From contig BFEA01000053.1 in the NCBI GenBank assembly GCA_003427395.1, positions 1,200,125 through 1,234,809 on the forward strand: a stretch of 34,685 nt of DNA, read 5' to 3'. The position numbers and the translations under genes are program-made. Origin of the DNA: Chara braunii (lineage: Eukaryota > Streptophyta > Charophyceae > Charales > Characeae). The notes beneath the pieces are model-generated. The model saw only the letters and a program-made list of their open reading frames with translations. It did not search any database and had not been told where the DNA came from. Shown here one piece after another: positions 1 to 10,700 of the stretch (positions are counted from its first letter, which is position 1; every line of letters starts with the position of its first letter).

Positions 1-420
1 GGCTATGGCTTCCTTCACCCTCCTTGGTCTCCTCCTCTGTCCTCTCTCTCTCCCTCTTCGTTACTCCGCGGTCAAGCTCCGCGGCTATGGCCGCTTCCTT
101 CCTCCTCGTGGGACTGCACGGCGCACTTCACAGGTAAGTGACAACCAAACTTGTATCGCTCATCTCTCTCCTCTCCCTCTCTCTCTTCTCGCCGTAGCGA
201 TGTCTTCAACGCAGGTACGTGGTAAGCCAACCTTGTATCGCTCAACCTTTCTCTCTCCTCTCTCTCTCTCTCTCCCTCTCTCTCTGTCTTCTTCTTCGTC
301 GTGGTCTTCTCTGCAGGGGTGCGCGGCGGCTTCTTCAACCTCCAGGTCCGCCACTTCTTCTCGCGGCGGTCACCTCAGCACACAACACTGCGCGTGGAAT
401 AGCGGGTACCAGCTCCGATA
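1..420. repeat. CT-rich low-complexity DNA with a ~82-bp near-tandem unit
   Basis: Pyrimidine-rich sequence with repeated CTCTCT blocks. The string ttgtatcgct recurs at 151 and 233 inside a longer similar block containing gtaag-like strings, so about 82 bp is duplicated. The octamer ggctatgg or close variants recurs across 1-720. Open frames here are short, serine/leucine-rich and overlap in several frames, as expected from CT repeats, so no coding claim is made. Confidence 0.6.
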
Positions 421-1600
421 CCAATGCAATCAGACTCGCTTTCATTCACGCTTTACATGCATGCAAACAGTAACGCAGCAAACTGGCGACATGCGCCCAT
501 TTCGTACTCAGAGATATGGCAACCCAGATACGAGTTCACTTCCAATGGCTATGGCGACACAGCGCCCATACAACTCTCTGTTCGCATACACTGGATCACC
601 CTGGATATCCCACACGCGATACTCTGTTCACTCTCGCACACTCACACACTGAACTCTAACTACAGTTATGGTGGCTATGGCCACCGCTACCCTATCGCTA
701 TGGCTAAGCTTCGTCTCTCTGCCCACTTCGTCTTCGGGCTCACTGCAGACCTCCTTGCACAAGTCGCTTGTGGCAGGGCTTCTGCATGGCTCACGCAGGA
801 ATGGATGTATGACTGGGCGCTGCCTCTTGATTTATACTTCTGCAGCTCGTTGGTCTGGCCCTTTCCCATGCCCGAAGTGCACACAGTCCCATGCGGTACT
901 CGCTTGACTGGACCAGGACTGCCTAGGACTGGGACTGCTGACTCAGCACGGGCAGACTCCACCACTTGCCTCACCACTTGCCCACTTGCCTTAGCCTAAA
1001 CGCGGGCAACTTCGAAAGGCCACTACTGGGACCTTCCGGAAGGCCGTAGACTTGGCCTTTCGATACTGTAGCAGCTACAACCTTGACCTTTCAAGAAAGC
1101 TACAGCTACGACTTCTAGACCTGACTGTGACTCCAACTGGACAGGTCTACAGATCGAACCCCTGCTACCTATGGACGCTACGAGAACCTACCAACTGTTA
1201 CAAATACACAGGTCACGGGTTCAACCCTAGGGGTCGACACAGATACTGTACACAGGTAAGGTGGGAACTAGGGATCGAGCCCTGGGATCTGCATCTGCCA
1301 CTGCGACCTTGACCTTTCTGGAATGTTGCAGCTATGACCTTGACCTTTCAAGAAAGCTACAGCTACGACTTCTAGACCTGACTGTGACTCCGACTCGACA
1401 GGTCTACAGGTCGAACCCCTGCTACCTATGGACCCTACGAGAACCTACCAACTGTTACAAATACACAGGTCACGGGTTCAACCCTAGGGGTCGACACAGA
1501 TACTGTACGGTAAGGTGGGAACTAGGGATCGGGCCCTGGGATCTGCATCTGCCACTGCGAACTGGTGAATACCGTTTCAACTGTACCATATAACTCGGTA
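421..1600 (+). repeat. Dispersed or LTR-like repeat, copy A (5' of the giant ORF)
   Basis: This block is collinear with about 21400-22440 in the same orientation. Shared anchors are gcaatcagactc (425 and 21408), ggatcaccctg (594 and 21601), ctatggccacc (675 and about 21702), gctgcctct plus a TTTATA stretch (820 and 21850), gactggac (907 and about 22031), repeated agggatcga strings near the end, and accgtttca (1571 and 22417). The copies are clearly diverged. A direct-repeat pair around a pol-like ORF suggests LTRs of a very old element. A primer-binding site, polypurine tract and TG..CA ends could not be identified, so an ordinary dispersed repeat remains possible. Confidence 0.5.
1071..1561 (+). 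repeat. Tandem duplication, ~235 bp copies at 257-bp period
   Basis: Copy 1 is 1071-1306 and copy 2 is 1328-1561. I count about seven substitutions and one 3-nt indel between them (roughly 96% identity), so the duplication is much younger than the divergence of the surrounding repeat. Each copy holds ggtaagg preceded by ca or c, which resembles a splice donor, and agggatcga followed by a GC-rich tail. Both copies are open in one frame because the indel is a multiple of three. I infer that this is incidental. Confidence 0.85.
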
Positions 1601-1729
1601 GGCTGTGTTGGCCCTTTTCATCCATAAGCTCAGCTCAGGCCCACAGTTACAAAGCGACAACTTTATCACTGTTATGAAGGCACAGTGCCATCACTTTTCG
1701 AGGCTGCTGTGTTCTGTAATTGCTCATGG

Positions 1730-4700
1730 ATGTTTGTGGGATGGGGGGCAAAGGCTTGCGTTGTAAGATGTAACTCATTGTTTCCCTGTGGCGGGACACA
1801 TGGTACATGGCAGGGCAACCTGAAGAAACAGAGCCGACGTTTCACCATGGAGGTGGCAAGGGACTCCTGCTTGCCACTCCAGAGTTTTCATGATCGAACA
1901 GCAGTTGGATCACATGGCCAGGGTTGGTCCCCCAATGCCCAAACTCAGGCTGCCATGCAGTGCACGATCAACAGGATGATGGAAGAAGAAGCAAGCATCT
2001 CCTTCAAGACGCTTCTTCAGCTGGTGCCATCATTGTGCCAGGAAGTGCGATCTCACCTTGATACTCTAGATGCAGCGAATGCAGGTGGGGGGGCTTCTGA
2101 CAACTGGCAAAAGAGATTGACGACATTGTCACGTGACCTGTTAGTTGATGCAGGAGGAAACATTGATGAGCATGCCAACCAGGTGTCGGGAGGACTTGTC
2201 CATGGCGATGCCTCTTCGTCCAGAGCCATTGGCCAACAATCAGCATACCTATCAACGGGACTGGAGTCCAAATTGCTTTACAATATCATTGAGCAGATTT
2301 GGCGCTTGAGGGAAGGCAACATGCCGTTTTATATAATGGCAGAGATATCACCTCCACTTAGGCAAGTATTTAGAGATTTTTTAGATAATCTAGAGTTTCC
2401 CGTGAAACGGGCTAGAAAAAGGGTTAGTTTCCATGTCAATGAGGGCATGCCACCCACGGTTCAGGAGAGAAGTAGGGGAGGTAGCCAGCGGATTGATCCG
2501 GTGATTGGCAGTAGACTTAGTACACTGTCATCGTCATCATTGTCATCGCCAGCATCATCATCATTATCATCGTCTTCATCTTGCAGTGGTAGTGATGTTG
2601 GACCCAGTAGAAGGAGAACAATTCCTCTGTCGTTGCCGAGAGCCCCCCAACACATGTCTGGCCACGTGGAAGATCCAACTGCCCGACCTGATCAAGGTGC
2701 CTCTTGTAGTCATCGAGATGGTGACTTCGATCTTCCTGCCCCGTCACAAGCTGAAAAAGTTTCTGGGACAGTACCATGCTGCTGGTGCAAACCCAAGGAA
2801 CTGAGCCCCCAGGCAACCCGTGCTGGCGGCTCGGCTAGTTGGCTTTGCACCAGGCGCATAGGCACCAGTGGCCAGAGGCTAGGTCCCGAAGCAGCAAGGG
2901 ACCGATTGCAACTGCAAGGAACTGGGGAATACTCTAGCTTGCGTGATGCATGCAAGTCAGAGCTTCAGGACCACATCCGAGGCAGAGGGAAGTATCCAGT
3001 CCATGGTGGGATAGGGGCCGGGAAAGGTGGAAGGTTCAGTGGAACTGGGAGAAGAGACTGTGCAAGGCTTGCTGCTGAAGCTTTTTGTGAGGGAGCTTCC
3101 TCAGGCCCTCAGCTCGTCTCACTGTGCAGAAGTGAGCAACCATCACAGCAGATGCATGATTGCATGGGATGCGAAATTCGAAATGGATCAACAGGATCGT
3201 TGGATGGAAAAGACGGTGATGATGTGGGTGAGGTTCTAGGTGAGGTTCACAGCATCAGAGCAAGCAGGGGGGGCCAAAGTCTTGTCAAAAGCAGCAGGGC
3301 GGAAGTTGTGAAACTTATGGATAGGATGCCATCAGATGGGAGTGGCAGTAGGAGTATTGATGCCAATGATGATGAGCGAAGGTATGGATGGGGGTATTGT
3401 AGTGACAATGACGGATCAAATGTTGAGCACAAGAACAAACTGTACGCATATGTCAGTGACACTGGGCATGACGATGCCGTCACTTTCAGTCGGGACAGGC
3501 ATTCAATGGCTGGCAACAGTGGCCAGAAAGAGACAGAGCTGGGGCGTCCACTGACAGATAAGTACACAAGGGAGCGATGGAGAGGAGGAGAGACAGTACT
3601 TGCAGGAGACCCTTCTGTCTCTTCTTCAACGACTGGTGGAAGTAGGAAGCAGGCATATCTGGGTTCTTCTGGGGCCGAAACAAGTGTAGAACTGGTTGTG
3701 TCTGTTCTTCACGAGAGTCTTTATGAAAGACTTTGTGGTGAGTGTCAAAGCAGCAGCAGGTCTGGAAACGAACATTTGCGGCAACCTGATGGTTCACAGG
3801 ATGGAGGGCATTATCTCCAGCAAGCCGCTAGTGAGATGCCCCTGAACACAGCAACAGACCTTGATAATGGTTTGAGGGAGGTGTCATCGAGGAGTGATGA
3901 GCTTGTTAAAGCGGAGCCAAAACCATGTAGCAGTAGTTGGGACGTCTTGTCCTGTCAAGTGAAAGCTGGTGTCCCCTGCAAGATCACGCCACATGCGCAG
4001 CAGTTGGAAGAGGAGGCAACCAGGTCTTCATCGAGCTCTATGGTCTCCACTTGCCCATTGGAGAGTGAGGGAGCTGGTGTGTGGTGGACGTGGGCTGGTG
4101 TGGGGCGCACACGTTATCAAGTCATGGCTGCTATAGCTCAGGGTGTCTTCAGGACCTTGGTCTCCAGGACACTCGTTGACAAGTTGGAACTGGGGAGATC
4201 CCTTCACACATGCTCGAGCATGTCCATGGTACAGAGAGAGAGGCCATTTATGCCAGCCATAAATGCCAGGGAGTTGATTGAAGGTGTTACAGTGACTATT
4301 GGGGAGCGTGCTGTCATTGTGGATGCGCCAATCTTGGAAACACCATGTGGCTTTGATGTCATATTGGGCCGTGATTGGATGGTAGCCGTGCGAGGAAGAT
4401 TGTGTCTTGACACTAGGCGCCTTGTTTATGAGGTACGGCTAGGCAGTGGGAAGTTCGATTCTGTGGAGATGGGATTTGATCCTGGTGGGTGGAAGTGGGG
4501 AGTTCTTAGACGGACGCCAGAGAAATACGGGGGTCCACAGGATAAGGGATTCAAAGGCTGGGATGAGGGGCCAGAGAGAGAGAGAAAGGATACAGATGAT
4601 AGCGGTAAAGAGTGTATATTTAGTGGTGAAAATGGTGTTAGAAAGGGAACCATGGGGATGGATCGCTCACATCAGTTTTTTTCCAACGCCATCAGTTCCC

Positions 4701-7700
4701 AATCAAGAACTGGGAGATTAGGAGATAATGACGATGGTAGTGGTGGAGGTTCCACAAGGAAACTCCAAGATCGCACAACAGATGGTTGGGAGGAATCAAG
4801 AGGAGGCAGGAGGTCATGGAGTGGCAGCATGAGCCATGTCGGGAAAGAAGAACAAGAACAAGGAATCAGGGAAGGAGAGGTGCACCAAAGAGAGGAGGGA
4901 AAGTTGAAAGAAGCTGGCTCTGGGCGATGGAAATCAGCTGAAGGATGTGGAGGAGCATTGGTTCCTGCATGCTCGTGGGGGGTAAGGACTATTATAGACG
5001 GAGGAACCGTAGTGACTGGCCCAGTCCTTCTCATCGCTGGAGTGGGGGGTGAAGTGGAAGATGCATGGCGTAAGGAAAGGGAGTGCTTCTTGAGAGGTAT
5101 AGGAGCAGGTCGATGGGTGTGGGCCGAAGTAGCAGGGAGGCCTGTGAAGGCTGTAGTCGTCCCAGCAGCTGCTCGCACAATCGTTGCTCTACAGCTCATC
5201 AAGAGCGCCGGTTTGGAGGATTTTCTGGTGGGATGTGACTGCCAGTTTGAAGGGATACTTGGTGATGAGTTTGCTGCAGCAGGTTTGATTCACACACTGG
5301 AAATTAAGGTTGGCAGGAAGATTGCTGTCACAATGGAGGCACCAGTGATTGATCTGCTGTGCTTTGACATCCTCCTTGGATGCGATTGGATGGAGAAATT
5401 CAGTGTGGAGGTCATTAGCGGCTCCAGTGAAGGCAGGGAAGGTGCAGAGGACATGCTCAAGTGCTATGTGACGGGGAAGGAGGGTAATGCCAGTGAAGCG
5501 GGGAGTGATGGGTTTGAAACTGTTCGTCTTTATACTGACCTGAGTAGGTATTATAGTTTATGCTTCCGAGAAGTTGGTACGGGAACCCAACCTGAGATGG
5601 TATTTGGCAGCCAGGTTCCTTGGAGGCGATTGGGACTGGGTCTGTTTGGCCTTGGCAGTGGACTGATGGGGGAGTCAAGTGAGGCAGGGGGTGAACTGGT
5701 CCTGAGAAATCAAGGGTCCAGAACCCTCTGGTCTTCAGGAAACCTAGCAGGTGGCGGAGAAGGAGGTTGTTGTCTTGACAACATAGAAAGAGACCTCAAG
5801 AGTGGCACTAATGGAACCCTTTGTGTTTGCAAAGCGATAACGACAGGGCTACGGGCTGCCATCCAGTTACATGGTGCAGATGATGATGGAGGTGAAGAAC
5901 CTGGTATGCTGCCATGGCCGGTGGAGAAGGCAAGTGGTTGCAGCGGATTTGTACATAGTGTAGGGGATTGCTGCCATCAGATGCAGACACACGGACAAGG
6001 AGCAAGTGCAGGTTCTTGCTGCTTAGCTGCACAACAGCCTCCACTGTTGCCCTCCCCAGTTCTCAGCGGATGTGAGGATGCTGTAGCAGACATTCCAGAC
6101 AGGAAAACAGCAGCTTCCAAGGAAAATGAACAAAAGGAGAGCGCAGGGTGGTACGATCACAATTGTCGGGAGATTCTCTTGGATGGGGCATGGGAAGGGC
6201 TGTCCGGGGAGGTGGAAGCCTGCTGTTACTCGGAGGCTCAGGAGGAGCAAGCATGTACTCCCGCAAGGACGGTTGACCTCAAAGGGAATGACCATGATGA
6301 TGGTTTCTGTGAACATGCTCAGAGTGAGAGTGATTTTGAAGGATTGGCCAGATCTCTTTGTGACAAAGAAGAAGAGGAAGGGGAGGTTTCTGAAGGGGGC
6401 GAGTCTGAAACAGAGAAATCGAGCACAGCTACGGTTAGCGATGCGGATATGCCAGCAGGTTTTGTGAAAGTCTTTGACGAGGCCGAATTTATAGAAGTCT
6501 GTAGCCAGCCCTCTGCTGCTTCAAGCAATGTTGAAATAAACCATGAAGAGTCTGAGAGTGAATTCTCAGACTTGAACAGTGAAAGTAGTCGTATTTCTGA
6601 AGACAGCAAAGAAGCTCCACTCAATCCATGCTATGGTTGCGGTCATGGTGATGGTGATAGCAGCTGTGGTGATGCTCGATCTCTTGCGAACGATGAGGCT
6701 CAGTGTCATCTTGATGATGTGGGCGATTTCCAGCTTGTGGATTTATGGTCGTCGGATAGTAGTAATTGCCTAAGAGAAGGCCGTCATGATGTTGCCACCC
6801 AGCAAGAGAGATCGTCGAAACAGGCAGAGGAGGAGGACGGTTTCCATGTGACAGATGATGGTAGATCACCACTGGAAGGTGTGCCCATCATGTCATCGGC
6901 AACATTGGATGAGACGCCACAGACTTTCTCTAGTGGGGGAGAAGCTAGTAGCAAGCAATGGAAGCAATGGAAACAATGCCTACAGCCCAATACTCAGAGA
7001 GTACGAGCTGACCTTGTCATGGTAGAGTTTGACGTGACGTTTCCCAGATGTGCAGTCCGATCACGATCGCAAAAGAGCAGCTCCGGAGAGTTGATGTGCT
7101 CTCCAGTGCCATCTCCAAATTATGGTCAATGTGGAGATAAGGACACAATGTGCAGCAAAGTGGAATTTGAAACAGGATTAAACAGCACAACAACAAAGCT
7201 ATCACCGCCCTCCACAGATCGACTGATGTTCCGTGGCGATCAGCATAGAGGAGGATTGAAAGACCGCGAGCGGCAGAAGGAACCGGGGTATGAGAGCTTC
7301 AGCGATTTTCCTCAACCCGATGGATGTAGAAGTGACGTTGAAGATGAAACATCAAGGGAGTCCTCGAGAGAGTCCTGGCAGTGGGAGGATGAGGATGAGC
7401 ATGGAAGCAGGGATGAGAATGAAGACGGCTCTGCTCCTGCGAATGGAGTTTTCTCATTTGCTTCCACCACAGACTGTGGTACACACTCGGAAGGTTCAGA
7501 GGTGCTGGATATGAAAGCGATGGAGTATGACACCAAGCAGGGAATGCAGGCACAGCTAGAACTGCCACCTCTCCATCTTCAGTTCAGTGTTACCGAGAAT
7601 CCATGGCGACACGAGGGTTCATTCGTAGAGCCATCTGGACTGTCTTTTGCCGCAGATAGCGCAGCAACTTGTCATACACAGTTGGCATGGAGAGAAGATG

Positions 7701-10700
7701 ATAATGTTCACGGCATGGGCAATGCTCAGTCACCATGGCTGGGCAATGTGAAGGAAACGGAGACTCTTTGTGATGAATTGGTTGGCCGAAAAAAGGTGCC
7801 CACGGCATGTGAGCAAGTGATGATCGGGTTAGATGGAGTCTGGAGGATGGTCAACGAAGAAGGGAGTACTAAACACCAACCAGATACGAACACAGTGGGC
7901 ATGCCAACAGGTGAGGCTGCCGATTCGTCTGTTTCAGTACCAGTGCCTCATCATGGGGGCCTTTCACAGGATGCAAGACTTAATGGGGATGTAAGAGAGG
8001 TGGTAAGGCTGGGGGCTAAGGAGTGGAGAACAGATCCTATTACGATGGACTTGAAGTCCACTGGCCGTAGTTGTCTCCGTCATGACTCGGTTGATGGGAC
8101 ATCATCTGCTTCCGGATCCATGGCATCTTGGCCGTCAGCTGTGGTTGGAGGCTGCAGTGAAGTGGTTGGTCAAGCGGTAGCGAGTGTGAATGAACAAATC
8201 AAACGAGTTCTGATAGGTGGTCATGGCCTTCAGAGCGAGTTTCAGCCAGAAGGTTGTGGTATACGGATGATGCAGTGGGGGAGGTGTGGAGAGGAGCAGT
8301 GGGGGAGGTGTGGAGAGGATATGAATGCAAATGAGCTTGCTAATCCTTCAAGATTTGACGATGATGCCATCTGTGCTGGGAGTGCAGATGGAAGTGTAGA
8401 AGGATCTATTTCGGTTGGGTGGATGGTGACAGAGTCAGCAAAAGGAGACACACATGTGACCGTTGATGGTTCAGTAGCAGAAACTGTTACTGAAGGGCAT
8501 ATCTTGGGCAGATATCAGTCAGCCCTAGAACTGGGTGCTTTTGGGAGAGAAATGGACAATGACGAGGAGGAGGAGGAGGAGGAGGAGGAGGAGGAGGAAG
8601 AGGAGGATGAGTGGGATGATGTAACAGGTGAAACAGAAAGTGAAGAAGCCTCATTGCCATCGTTCTGTGAGGAGGCGTCGAGGTCGTACAGCAGTAGTCA
8701 TTCTGGCGAGATCCAGGGCTGTCCAGTTCTTCAGCAGAACTCTTCATCACATCCGAACTACGGGGAAACGGTGATGCATCACTACACAAACAATGGTTAT
8801 ATAGGAGAGGACGATGTCGATGCTGAGATTGTTGTTTGGAAACCTCCAGTGAGGTCAAGCTCGAGCGATGGTGGGAAATTAGCCTCTGCAGCAACTTCCT
8901 ATTCCATCGATTCATATGCGTACAGCAGGGACGGACGAGCCATGCACACTGTGGATGAGCAAGTGCAGATGCAATCGCTCTCAACATTCTGTCCTCAGAA
9001 ACCTGGCGCTGGTCATGTGTGGCATATGGGCTGCAGGAGCCCTGTTCAGCCACAGCAGACTGACAGAGGAAAAATGGGAGGCTCTCTGCAAAATACATTT
9101 CAGACTTCTCAGAGAGGGCATGCTGCAGATCTCCATTTCTGGGTTCCTCCTCTAGCATCTTCAGCATGTGACCTGGAGCAGCAGGTTTGGGATGTACCTG
9201 AATTGCAAGAGGATGTGGCAACAGGAAGCGGACAGCTGCAGAAGAGAGTTTGTGGCGGAATTGAGCAACAGCCGGTGGACCCATGTTCGGTGAATAGTCC
9301 ACAGTTGCTGATGGAACATAACGACCACAATCATTACGATCATCATGAGGTGGGTCAAGTTCGAGTTCCAGAAGCAGTTGTTCCTGGGTATGGTGGTGGC
9401 TGCAATGAGGGATGTAATGGCTTTGTGACTGGCTGGAAAGAGGGAAAGATGGTGAGGCTAAGTGGAAGGGAGAAAGCTGCATATTCATACGGTAATGTAG
9501 CAGCATGCCTTGAATGGACAGAAAATGGAAGGGAGAAACTCCTCAGAGTGGAGGGTTGGCTGGGTAGAGATGAATCGGAAAATGGTGATGATGAATTACA
9601 AGTGGCACAGGCGAGTGGGACTCATCAGTTTGTTGGTGTTGCATTGGACGATTCAGGAATGTGCAGCCCTGCTAATAAAGAGGATCATGTCAGAAGTCCA
9701 TGCCTGCTTGTTTCTGAGGGTATTGGTATTGTGGGCGGGCATACGAAGAGGAATCTTCTTAATGATGACCACAATCAAGTTGAGCATGATGGCAATGACA
9801 ATAATGACAATGATGATGGCAACAACAATGTTGGTGATGATTTTGATCACTACGGTTACGATGGTGATGATGATGTTGCGTATAGAATGTCTGCTATGTC
9901 GTGGGCTTGTATTTCTCAGGGTAAGTGCACCTGCAATAATGATCCAAATTGCATTCATAGCTGCAAAGATGTGGACTCTGTTGCGTCTGCGGTCAGGTTT
10001 GCAGGAACCAGCAATAGCATAATCGGGATTGAAAGGGCTGCACCTGTACCTCTTAGTAGTGGTATTGAGGTGAGAGAAGAAGTGAACGCACGTCTAATGG
10101 CACGACCAGGGGGCGATAGTTCTGGTGAGCAGACCACTGCTCTGGAGGAGTTGAGGTGTTTCCGGATTGACACTGGGGACTGTGCACCTATCAGGGAGGA
10201 AATCTGCCCGTTACGGGAGGAGGAAGAGGAGCTCATCCGTGAGTGGATAAGAAAGAATCTGACATTGGAGAACGTCAGGCCATCATCCAGTCAATGGGTC
10301 GCACCCGTCGTGAGAGCATACCGCAATAGTCAGGGGTTGGCTGAGGTATTGATAGATTACAAGCGACTGAATACTGTGTTGAAAAGCAGGTGGAATGGTC
10401 ACGGGCTTGGATGTATGCCTGGTTATGTGTGTACTCAAAGTGAAGATGGTGGAACTGGCAGAGCTGTGGGGATGAAGAGCTACGCATCAAGGAATATGTC
10501 ATGCCATTTGCCTCATGCCATTGATGTAGTTCGGGGTGTCCAAGCAGATGCCTCCTGGTTCTCAACCATGCGTGTGAAGGGTGGAGGAGATGGAGACCTG
10601 CATCTTGCTGACGAGGACAGGGAGAAAACAGCATTCCTTACCAAGGACGGGACTTTCGAATGGTTGGCTGTGCCAAAGTGGGTGCATGGCGTGGCATATG

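Larger units (their letters stand above)
5393..10165 (+). other. Long acidic/serine-rich, probably disordered segment of the giant ORF
   Basis: Residues 1222-2812 separate the protease-like domains from the RT. In Ty3/gypsy elements this spacer is usually under about 200 residues, so nearly 1,600 is extraordinary. Composition is rich in Glu, Asp, Ser and Gly, with a pure Glu run (2279-2292), a Asp/Asn tract (2678-2715), a His/Asp patch near nt 9320-9352, and the short repeats KQWKQWKQ (nt 6956-6979) and QWGRCGEE (nt 8273-8320). No known domain was recognised. Sequence complexity outside the runs is fairly high, which argues against simple microsatellite expansion as the only source. Confidence 0.6.

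Noticed and set aside
5-999. Plus-strand frames of 190-215 codons at the left edge
   Set aside because: They overlap one another in different frames in CT-rich repeat DNA and belong to a repeat with a diverged non-coding copy at 21.4 kb.
1685-1729. GTG at 1685 as the start of the giant frame
   Set aside because: This is eukaryotic DNA; the first in-frame ATG is 1730 and the best-context ATG is 1847, so a GTG start is unlikely.
6629-6667. CYGCGH..C in the giant ORF as a gag zinc knuckle
   Set aside because: Spacing is CX2CX1HX6C and not CX2CX4HX4C, and it lies in a low-complexity acidic segment after the protease domains.
8487-9506. 339-codon frame on the minus strand
   Set aside because: It lies entirely opposite the giant plus-strand frame, contains poly-Pro from the Glu run and has no recognisable domain; it is a shadow frame.
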